Assembly: GCA_900547085.1 (NCBI GenBank) | Contig: URFI01000003.1 | Location: forward strand, 1 to 36,733 | DNA: 36,733 bases | Direction: 5' to 3' | From: an uncultured Prevotella sp. | GTDB lineage: Bacteria; Bacteroidota; Bacteroidia; Bacteroidales; Bacteroidaceae | Shown here: positions 30,827 through 36,733 of the stretch, piece by piece | Layout of the letters: each line of letters starts with the position of its first letter | Numbering within the stretch: the stretch's first letter is position 1 | Notes under the pieces: generated by a model | Databases searched by the model: none | What the model was told of the DNA's origin: nothing | Seen by the model: the letters and a program-made list of their open reading frames with translations, nothing else | Made by a program: the position numbers and the translations under genes

Positions 30827-31792
30827 CTATGCTGATCGTTCCAAACCCCGCTTCCGATACATCCAGATTTCAACACTATTGATGATGTTCTGCCAAAGGA
30901 TATAACAACCAGGGCCAACGGATGAGATGGGATTGAGGTAGGAGTAGGCTATCCAGATGGCAAAAGCTGTATTCTTTTGGCCCAGTGCTTGACCGGCATT
31001 GACGGTGGCATTGAAATAGTGACCGATGAAACGTCCCACGGAAAATTGTATCACACAGAGCAGCAAGCCCAGCAAAGCGATGAGCAAGAGAAAGGGTACG
31101 GACGTTTCTGCATGCACAATATTCTTCATCGTGGTGCCCGTCACAATCATCAAAGAACATCCCCAAAGATAATAAGAAAGGTCTTTTACCCCCACAACCC
31201 ACCGATGAAACCGATGAAAATAGTGCTTAACGACATAAGCTAAGCCCATCGGAACGACCAAGACAAGACACACTTGATTGAGTATTTTCAAGAATGCACC
31301 CATAAAAGTAATGTCACTTGTTTTTTCAATTAGTGGGAAACAAATGGGAATGAGCAAAGCGGTGATAAAGTTAGACAAGAAAGTATAGGTGGTCATCTCC
31401 TCGAGATTGCCACCCAATTTCTGCGTAACCACCGCTGCAGCTGACGCACATGGGCCGATAATGCACGTGAGTAGTGCCTCCATCAGTATGAGACTGTTGC
31501 CCTTGAGGCGAAAAGACAGGATGATGGCAATGATGACTAAGACGAATAACACTTGAAAAAAACTCACCCAAAGATGCCACTTGACTGGAATTAAACGCCT
31601 GAAATTGACCTTACAAAAGGTCACAAACAAGATTAAAAACATGAACAAAGGCAGAATGGTGTCAAAGAAAGGCGCAAACAAGCATGCGGCCTTATCCAAA
31701 GAAGGGATGAAAGCAAACACAGAATAGGCTGTCACTCCAATCACCATCGATATGGGCAACGTCCAGTTTTTGATAAATCTAATGATACTCAT
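30827..31792 (-). CDS. BASS-type (bile acid:sodium symporter family) membrane transporter
   Basis: This 321-residue protein has about nine or ten hydrophobic helices. Features of the bile acid:sodium symporter fold are the FMFLILFVTFCKVNFRRL segment (about residues 50-67), CIIGPCASAAAVVTQKLGGN (about 111-130), where GPxASAA resembles the sodium-binding crossover, and FSVGRFIGHYFNATVNAGQALGQKNTAFA (about 250-278) corresponding to the second crossover. Substrates in bacteria include organic acids and pantoate-like molecules, and none can be assigned here. It stands alone, ending 127 bases past the lipoprotein stop. No promoter box was found upstream of the ATG at 31792. Confidence 0.82.
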   Translation of the reverse strand: MSIIRFIKNWTLPISMVIGVTAYSVFAFIPSLDKAACLFAPFFDTILPLFMFLILFVTFCKVNFRRLIPVKWHLWVSFFQVLFVLVIIAIILSFRLKGNSLILMEALLTCIIGPCASAAAVVTQKLGGNLEEMTTYTFLSNFITALLIPICFPLIEKTSDITFMGAFLKILNQVCLVLVVPMGLAYVVKHYFHRFHRWVVGVKDLSYYLWGCSLMIVTGTTMKNIVHAETSVPFLLLIALLGLLLCVIQFSVGRFIGHYFNATVNAGQALGQKNTAFAIWIAYSYLNPISSVGPGCYILWQNIINSVEIWMYRKRGLERSA

Positions 31793-32020
31793 AAGATGTT
31801 TAAATTAACCAACACCATCATCTATTATAAAACAACCTCCATTAACAGTAGGTAGATAGAAACTACATGAACGAAGAACACCTGTGCCGGGGGCTGTCTG
31901 TCCTTGCGTTTATCACCATCAAACGGGATTGCACCTATCTTGACGCTTCCTCGTTTATTAACAGTGGTCAACGTCAAAACAAACTTTCTCATGTCAGCAA
32001 TTTATCAGTTAGTTAAAGTG

Positions 32021-32455
32021 TTATTTCAGTTTTTCGGTACACTCCGGACACAAACCTTTCAGCACATAATTGATGCTATGCATGGTGAATCCATCTGGAA
32101 GCGGAACCACCGGCACGGCAATGTGCTTGAGACAGAACGTGCGATGGCAGTTTTCGCAATAAAAATGCGTATGCTCTTCGTCAATCGAACAGTCGCAATC
32201 GTCGTCGCAAACAGCGTACTTCAATGCACCAGAGCCATCATCAATGGCATGAATCAGACGATGAAGGAGAAACAACGACAAGGTGCGCGATATAGTTGAC
32301 TTGTCGACGGTGGGCAGATAGCGTTCCAAATCGGGCAACGATACGGCCTCATCGCCTCGCATCATCTCGCGAAGAATGAGCAGTCGGGAGGCCGTTGGCT
32401 TAATTTCCCGATGGGTTAACTTTTGTACGTAATAAGCTTCGTGTACCATTTTCAT
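32021..32455 (-). CDS. Fur-family metal-dependent transcriptional regulator
   Basis: This protein has about 144 residues from the ATG at 32455 (MKMVHEAYY); an ATG two codons later (32449) or a GTG at 32467 are alternatives. The N-terminal winged helix has KPTASRLLILREMMRGDEAVSLPDLERYL and DKSTISRTLSLFLLHRLIHAI (about residues 50-72), the usual Fur recognition helix with S/T-IxRxL. HTHFYCENCHRTFCLKH (about 95-111) and CPECTEK at the end hold the Cys4 structural zinc site. The regulatory metal ligands are not fully resolvable. A role as Fur, Zur or PerR cannot be decided from sequence. A TATTTTTG box (minus 32464-32457) lies at the start codon. Confidence 0.88.
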   Translation of the reverse strand: MKMVHEAYYVQKLTHREIKPTASRLLILREMMRGDEAVSLPDLERYLPTVDKSTISRTLSLFLLHRLIHAIDDGSGALKYAVCDDDCDCSIDEEHTHFYCENCHRTFCLKHIAVPVVPLPDGFTMHSINYVLKGLCPECTEKLK

Positions 32456-32724
32456 GCAAAAATACACACAATTCTCGTATTTTCAAAATTTTAATGGCTA
32501 CTTTATCTTTCGGAAAAATCATTGAATGATTCTGGAGTTATCGATTGGTTTTCCTGCCTGTTTTTTAACTCTTCTGTCAGAAAAAATGACAATAAAACGA
32601 GCAATTAAAAATGATAAAATAGGAAAAAACGCATCATCAGAAATCCATTTGCAATGTGAAAAAGGTTGCTGAAATATCACTTTCGTCGCCAATAACATAG
32701 CTCTTGCCGCCACACCTCCACCCA
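32456..32724. other. Non-coding AT-rich gap
   Basis: No supported gene. A short minus-strand frame (32519-32725) has no family-like features. No hairpin with a T-run and no convincing promoter was seen apart from the TATTTTTG at 32457-32464 next to the Fur-family gene. Confidence 0.4.
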
Positions 32725-33005
32725 ATTCAACGAAAAATGTATCACTTTACCGTGCTATCTACATGAGATTGAAACACAAAAGCATGCTTATTAGTAATTA
32801 AAAGCAATGCTATTGAACCCAAAGAGCATAGCAAAAGTCAGGGAATTTGCACATAAAACACGGAATAAATTAGCTATCAGCATATTACAAAAACGCCGCA
32901 TATTTGCCGTATTTGCGACCAGGGACATGGTTGGTTGCAAATAAGCGAATCCTGAAGGGGTTGTTGTCAAGAAAAATGCCACCTGCACATCACCCGTATG
33001 GGCAT
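32725..33005 (-). repeat. Intergenic repeat element, copy 2 (inverted)
   Basis: This is the minus-strand counterpart of the element at 9067-9341. Plus-strand coordinates of matching blocks are 32964-32975 (TTGTCAAGAAAA), 32935-32943 (TTGCAAATA), 32908-32916 (CGTATTTGC), 32799-32811 (TAAAAGCAATGCT), 32777-32787 (CAAAAGCATGC) and 32725-32748 (the AAAGTGATA...TTTTTCGTTGAAT block). Block spacing agrees with copy 1 to within two bases over 230 bases. A minus-strand frame of 99 codons (32791-33090) crosses this copy, but in copy 1 the equivalent frame is interrupted, so it is probably not a gene. Confidence 0.75.
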
Positions 33006-33123
33006 AACTGAGCAGTTTCAACCGCTGACCATGGGGCAAATTAGGTCTGATACCCTTTGCACACAAAGGCAAGAAAAACAGGGAACGCAAGCGTCAATAA
33101 AAACAAAAAACAAAGTACAATAT

Positions 33124-33154
33124 TTTGATTTTCAGCCGATTTAAAGTATCTTTG
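33124..33154 (+). promoter_or_regulatory. Promoter of dapB
   Basis: TTTG (33124-33127), a 19-base spacer and TATCTTTG (33147-33154) match the Bacteroidota consensus. The leader is about 17 bases to the ATG at 33177. Confidence 0.78.
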
Positions 33155-33176
33155 TCATCATTTAAGAACAAGCGAA

Positions 33177-33932
33177 ATGAAAATAGCATTGATAGGATAT
33201 GGCAAGATGGGAAAGATGATCGAACAGATTGCCAAGGACAGAGGTCACGAAATCGTGAGCATCATCGACGTGCAAAATCAGGAAGATTTTGACAGTGAAG
33301 CGTTTGCAGGTGCAGACGTGGCCATCGAGTTCACCACGCCAACGGCCGCTTACGGCAACTATCTGCGCGCATTCGCACACAATGTGAAGGTGGTGAGCGG
33401 GTCTACGGGATGGATGAAAGAGCATGGCGAAGACGTAAAGCGACTGTGCAGCGAAGGCGGACAGACGCTCTTCTGGGCATCAAACTTTAGCTTGGGCGTG
33501 GCCATCTTCTCGGCCGTGAACCGTTATCTGGCCAAAATTATGAATGATTTCCCACAATATGAGGTGAAAATAGAGGAAACTCATCATGTTCATAAACTGG
33601 ATGCACCCTCCGGAACTGCCATCACGCTGGCCGAAGAAATCATCGATGAAATGGGCAGAAAACGCAGTTGGGTGAAAGGAGTGCAGCAGGCAGCTGACGG
33701 AAGTACGTCCGGTTCGGACGACGTGTCGGCTGACCAGCTACCCATAGACAGCGTACGCCGTGGCGAAGTGCCGGGCATTCATACCGTGACCTACGACTGT
33801 GAGGCCGACAAAATCACTATTTCGCACGATGCACACAATCGCACGGGCTTTGCATTGGGGGCAGTGTTGGCGGCCGAGTACACCGCAACACACACAGGAT
33901 TGCTCACCACGAGCGACTTGTTTAGGTTCTAA
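33177..33932 (+). CDS. dapB: 4-hydroxy-tetrahydrodipicolinate reductase
   Basis: This is a 251-residue enzyme. The NAD(P)-binding start is MKIALIGYGKMGKMIEQIA (GxGxMG), and VAIEFTTPTAAYGNY (about residues 49-63) and SGSTGW near 75 follow. The catalytic and substrate loop is EETHHVHKLDAPSGTAI near 137-153, with the conserved His pair, Lys and SGT. SVRRGEVPGIHTV near 195 and HDAHNRTGFALGAV near 219 complete the family pattern. It reduces the dihydrodipicolinate precursor with NAD(P)H in lysine and meso-diaminopimelate synthesis. It has its own promoter, and lepB follows after 44 bases in the same direction, probably in the same transcript. Confidence 0.96.
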   Translation: MKIALIGYGKMGKMIEQIAKDRGHEIVSIIDVQNQEDFDSEAFAGADVAIEFTTPTAAYGNYLRAFAHNVKVVSGSTGWMKEHGEDVKRLCSEGGQTLFWASNFSLGVAIFSAVNRYLAKIMNDFPQYEVKIEETHHVHKLDAPSGTAITLAEEIIDEMGRKRSWVKGVQQAADGSTSGSDDVSADQLPIDSVRRGEVPGIHTVTYDCEADKITISHDAHNRTGFALGAVLAAEYTATHTGLLTTSDLFRF

Positions 33933-33976
33933 GCAATCTTATTTTTGAACATTTAAACATACATCTTGTTATCACT

Positions 33977-35422
33977 ATGATTGATAAACAGAAAGCAAAA
34001 CTAAATATGAAGGTACAATGGACCAAGTTTATTGTGGTTCTCGCCTTGTATCTTTTGTTTCTATATTGGGTAAAAAGTTGGTGGGGACTGCTGGTGGTTC
34101 CTTTCATCTTCGACGTGTACATCACCAAGAAGATACGCTGGCAGTGGTGGAAAGACGCCGAGGCACCCGTGCGCTTCGTGATGAGTTGGGTAGACGCGCT
34201 GGTGTTCGCACTGGTGGCTGTGTACTTCATCAACCTGTTTGTTTTTCAGAATTACGTCATTCCATCGTCCTCTTTAGAGAAATCATTGCTCACTGGAGAT
34301 TATCTTTTCGTGAGCAAGGTGAGCTACGGACCGCGCATTCCACAAACCCCATTGACCATGCCGCTTACCCAACACACGCTTCCCATCATCAATACGAAGA
34401 GCTATATCGAGTTTCCGCACTGGGACTATCGGCGAGTGAAAGGATTGGGTAACGTGAAACTCAACGACATCGTGGTGTTCAATTATCCGGCCGGGGATAC
34501 CATTTGCACCGAATTGCCGTATCAAACTGAATACTACAGCATGGTGTACGGCTTCGGACAACAGATCTTCGAGCAGAACAACGGGGCACCTATCGACCTC
34601 AACACGCTGAACAAGCAGCAACAACACGACTACTTTGAGCAGGTGTATGCACTTGGAAGACAATACGTAGCCAGCAATCCGGTGGAGTTTGGCTCTATCG
34701 ACAGCCGCCCTACCGACCGTCGCGAAAACTATGTGAAGCGATGTGTTGGACTGCCGGGGCAGACGCTTCAAATCAAAAACCGTATCGTTTACTTGGACGG
34801 CAAGCCCAACAAGGAGCCTGACAACGTACAATATACTTATTACATCAAGCTGAAACAGCATATCCCAGACGACCTCATGAAAGAGCTGGGCATATCCATG
34901 GAAGACCTTGGCAGCCTGAACCAACGTGGTTGCATGCCGCTGACCAAGGCTACGGCAAAGGCTCTTGCGGCACGCAAGGACATCGTTGAGAGCATCCGCA
35001 TCAACACCGACGCCACCGTGGGCGACCTTTATCCGCTGAATGCCGTGACGAATTGGACACGCGACAACTACGGGCCGATATGGATTCCGGCCAAGGGGAA
35101 AAGCATCAACCTGGACATGAACAACATCGCTGTGTACGAACGTCCCATCCGCGTGTACGAGAATAACGAGCTGAAAATTAAGAACAACCAGATATACATC
35201 AACGGACGACTGGCCAAGAGCTACACTTTCAAAATGGATTACTATTGGATGATGGGCGACAACCGTCACAATTCGGCAGACAGCCGCTACTGGGGATTTG
35301 TGCCAGAGGACCACATCGTGGGCAAACCCATCTTCATTTGGTGGTCTTCCGACCCTGACCGTAAGGGACTGGGTGGCATCCGCTGGAACCGATTGTTCAA
35401 CATGGTTGACAACATTAAATAG
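33977..35422 (+). CDS. lepB: Signal peptidase I, long Bacteroidota form
   Basis: This is a 481-residue S26 peptidase with about three hydrophobic segments before residue 95 (about 17-31, 34-49 and 70-92). The catalytic serine is near Ser99 in VIPSSSLEKSL and the general-base lysine near Lys254 in NYVKRCVGLPG. Box E is MMGDNRHNSADSRYWGFVP near 430-448, followed by IVGKPIFIWW. The long insert between the Ser and Lys boxes (about 115-245) and another after Lys explain the length compared with ~325 residues in E. coli and are common in Bacteroidota. It cleaves signal peptides of exported proteins at the inner membrane. An ATG ten codons in (MKVQWTKF) is a possible alternative start. A non-catalytic paralogue follows 39 bases after the stop. 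Confidence 0.94.
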   Translation: MIDKQKAKLNMKVQWTKFIVVLALYLLFLYWVKSWWGLLVVPFIFDVYITKKIRWQWWKDAEAPVRFVMSWVDALVFALVAVYFINLFVFQNYVIPSSSLEKSLLTGDYLFVSKVSYGPRIPQTPLTMPLTQHTLPIINTKSYIEFPHWDYRRVKGLGNVKLNDIVVFNYPAGDTICTELPYQTEYYSMVYGFGQQIFEQNNGAPIDLNTLNKQQQHDYFEQVYALGRQYVASNPVEFGSIDSRPTDRRENYVKRCVGLPGQTLQIKNRIVYLDGKPNKEPDNVQYTYYIKLKQHIPDDLMKELGISMEDLGSLNQRGCMPLTKATAKALAARKDIVESIRINTDATVGDLYPLNAVTNWTRDNYGPIWIPAKGKSINLDMNNIAVYERPIRVYENNELKIKNNQIYINGRLAKSYTFKMDYYWMMGDNRHNSADSRYWGFVPEDHIVGKPIFIWWSSDPDRKGLGGIRWNRLFNMVDNIK

Positions 35423-35434
35423 CAGTATGAACGT

Positions 35435-35458
35435 CGTCTGACTGCAACAGGTCAGACG
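35435..35458 (+). promoter_or_regulatory. Hairpin in the lepB-paralogue junction
   Basis: CGTCTGAC (35435-35442) and GTCAGACG (35451-35458) form an 8-base perfect stem, extended to 9 by the flanking T-A pair, with an 8-base loop. It ends just before the GTG start at 35462. With no T-run it is not a typical terminator. It could limit translation of the paralogue or protect lepB mRNA. Confidence 0.45.
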
Positions 35459-35461
35459 AAA

Positions 35462-35917
35462 GTGAGAAACAAAGCATCTCTTTTGCGAAACCTCTTACAA
35501 TGGATGTTATCCATCGCTGTTTGCACCATAGTCATGTTGGCTATCCGTGCATACGCCTTTACCATCTTTACCGTACCCGATGAGGGGCTCAAGCCAGTGC
35601 TTCGAAAGGGTGACAGGGTGTTGGTAAACAGGTTGGCACGCTCTGATTTTAAGCGCGGTGAGGTGGTGTTGTTCGGACAGCAACAGCAGGCGTTGGGGCA
35701 AGTGATGGCACTTCCCGGCGACACCATTACCGTCAAGGGCGAAAAATATCTCATTCCCAACCACTGCAACGCACACTGTCGCTGCGGAACTTGTCAATAC
35801 CTGTTGCTGGGAATAGGCCGAAGACAGACGCTGGTACAGCACGGTGACATCGCCGGAAAGGCTTATTCGCTGTTCAGATGGAAGCGTTGGCCACATCTTG
35901 AAAAGCATCATGAATAG
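35462..35917 (+). CDS. Signal peptidase I-like protein without catalytic residues
   Basis: This 151-residue protein starts at a GTG, since no in-frame ATG lies between the lepB stop and the TM segment. One TM helix (about residues 14-36) leads into FTVPDEGLKPVLRKGDRVLVNR, aligned with the Ser box of LepB. In place of the catalytic Ser is Gly42. The LPGDTITVKGEKY block (about 84-96) corresponds to the Lys box, and the Lys is replaced by Gly79. Box E (GDNRxxSxDSR) is absent, though IAGKAYSLFRW matches the strand after it. A cysteine cluster HCNAHCRCGTC (Cys102, 106, 108 and 111) is inserted. A protease role is therefore excluded; it may bind metal or assist LepB. Its stop overlaps the next gene by 8 bases. 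Confidence 0.82.
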   Translation: MRNKASLLRNLLQWMLSIAVCTIVMLAIRAYAFTIFTVPDEGLKPVLRKGDRVLVNRLARSDFKRGEVVLFGQQQQALGQVMALPGDTITVKGEKYLIPNHCNAHCRCGTCQYLLLGIGRRQTLVQHGDIAGKAYSLFRWKRWPHLEKHHE

Positions 35918-36542
35918 CGTTCTTCTTTCATCCACCTACTTTGGGCCCGTGCAGTGGTACCAGAAACTCAATCGTTACGACGTTTGTTACCTGGAAAGTC
36001 ACGACAACTACGTCAAGCAAACGTACCGCAACCGTTGCAACATCGCCATGACAAATGGCATTCAGGTGCTGAGCATTCCGGTGGAAAAGTATGACAATCT
36101 CAAATGCCCAATGCGCGATATTCGCATCAGCGACCATGCCAACTGGCGTCATCTGCACTGGAACGCCCTACAGTCGGCCTACGGTGAGAGCCCTTTCTTT
36201 GAGTATTATGCGGATGACTTACACCCTTTTTTCACGAAGAAATGGACTTTTCTGTACGATTTCAACCTCGAAATCACAATGAAGATGTGCCAGTTGTTGG
36301 ACATAGAACCGAACATACAGGAAACTACAACCTACGTGAACGCCGACGACTTGCCGCTGCAGATGCCCCAAACAATAAATCTAAGGGATGCCATTCGTCC
36401 CAAACATCCACTCCCAGACGATGCTTTCACACCCATACCCTATTACCAAGTGTATGCCCAAAAGCACGGATTCTTACCCAATTTGAGCATTCTCGACTTG
36501 CTCATGAACGAAGGAAACGAAGCCGTGCTTTACCTCATGTAA
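35910..36542 (+). CDS. WbqC-like family protein
   Basis: This protein has 210 residues from the ATG at 35910, overlapping the previous stop by 8 bases, which implies coupling. A frame extension to 35844 lies inside the signal peptidase paralogue. The pattern VLLSSTYFGPVQWYQKLNRYD (N-terminus), YVKQTYRNRCNIAMTNGIQVLSIPV (about residues 35-59), RISDHANWRHLHWNALQSAYGESPFFEYY (about 71-99) is diagnostic of the WbqC family. Some members are encoded in O-antigen and surface polysaccharide loci; the chemical function is unknown. Here it follows lepB and the non-catalytic paralogue, which is not a polysaccharide locus. No signal peptide is present. Confidence 0.88.
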   Translation: MNSVLLSSTYFGPVQWYQKLNRYDVCYLESHDNYVKQTYRNRCNIAMTNGIQVLSIPVEKYDNLKCPMRDIRISDHANWRHLHWNALQSAYGESPFFEYYADDLHPFFTKKWTFLYDFNLEITMKMCQLLDIEPNIQETTTYVNADDLPLQMPQTINLRDAIRPKHPLPDDAFTPIPYYQVYAQKHGFLPNLSILDLLMNEGNEAVLYLM

Positions 36543-36668
36543 CATGAAAAGCAGGAAATGGCATAGAAGTGTGGCTCATCACGACCAGCCTTAGCCCCCT
36601 GTGAATGATAAAATTGGGGACAGAACATTAAAAAGCACCATTATTAACGAGCATTGATGATTATTTTG

Positions 36669-36676
36669 TATCTTTG
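36669..36676 (+). promoter_or_regulatory. Candidate -7 box TATCTTTG for the gene at the right edge
   Basis: A perfect TATCTTTG lies 33 bases before the ATG at 36710. No TTTG -33 box is evident at the expected distance. Confidence 0.55.
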
Positions 36677-36709
36677 ACTTTTGTAATCACCTATAATAAA
36701 CATCGAATT

Positions 36710-36733
36710 ATGAAAATGAAGAAATTAAAGGTT
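36710..36733 (+). CDS. Start of a gene cut by the window edge
   Basis: Eight codons are visible: MKMKKLKV. The run of Lys residues is typical of the n-region of a signal peptide, so an exported protein is likely, but nothing more can be said. The start is supported by the TATCTTTG box 33 bases upstream. Confidence 0.5.

Noticed and set aside
32791..33090. 99-codon minus-strand gene
   Set aside because: It overlaps the intergenic repeat and its frame is not preserved in the other copy.
34283..35314. 343-codon reverse frame opposite lepB
   Set aside because: It is long only because of lepB codon bias; lepB has all the catalytic motifs and the reverse product resembles no family.

Overview
The window looks like chromosomal DNA of a member of the Bacteroidota, most likely the Bacteroidales and probably a Prevotella-type genus. 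The evidence is recurrent promoters of the Bacteroidota primary-sigma form (a TTTG box, 18-20 bases, then TAnnTTTG, usually TATCTTTG), very few Shine-Dalgarno sequences, a topoisomerase I ending in GRYGPY-type repeats, a long signal peptidase I, a DUF4369-thioredoxin lipoprotein, and lipoproteins with SSC or VSC lipoboxes. Genus assignment is inference. No rRNA, tRNA, CRISPR array, insertion sequence or prophage was seen.

Layout. Bases 1-6584 are an envelope-polysaccharide block: the 3' part of an AT-rich phosphoethanolamine-transferase-like gene, a decayed family 2 glycosyltransferase (GT2) remnant, an intact GT2, and a leftward operon of a lipid A-type acyltransferase, a GT2, a DUF5672 protein and a GT90-like transferase. 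Two promoters with interleaved boxes separate this operon from a secreted esterase (6851-7675). A strong hairpin lies between the esterase and a lipoprotein with a thioredoxin fold but no CxxC. After a repeat-bearing gap comes topA-aroK-speA, then an ECF sigma factor with an overlapping one-TM partner. Leftward from 20857 runs a calcium-type P-ATPase, a HAD phosphatase, ribF and a CPBP protease. An alpha/beta hydrolase, an orphan iron/cobalamin-type ABC ATPase, an Upf1-like helicase and a small unknown protein follow. Next are a GH43-like remnant, ribD, prmC-recX-comF, pyrE with an SRPBCC-like protein and a lipoprotein, a BASS-type transporter, a Fur-family regulator, dapB, lepB, a signal peptidase paralogue lacking both catalytic residues, and a WbqC-like protein. 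The start of another gene lies at the right edge.

The most notable observations are: (1) a diverged ~280-bp non-coding element present twice in inverted orientation (9067-9341 and 32725-33005) with colinear conserved blocks; (2) a signal peptidase-like protein beside lepB in which Ser and Lys are both Gly and a Cys cluster has appeared; (3) interleaved divergent promoters at 6760-6801; (4) a sigma-E-like promoter in front of the ECF sigma gene, suggesting autoregulation; (5) several promoters that abut the start codon, implying nearly leaderless mRNAs; (6) two gene remnants. Most genes are ordinary housekeeping genes. I did not find a clear new defence or mobile system.
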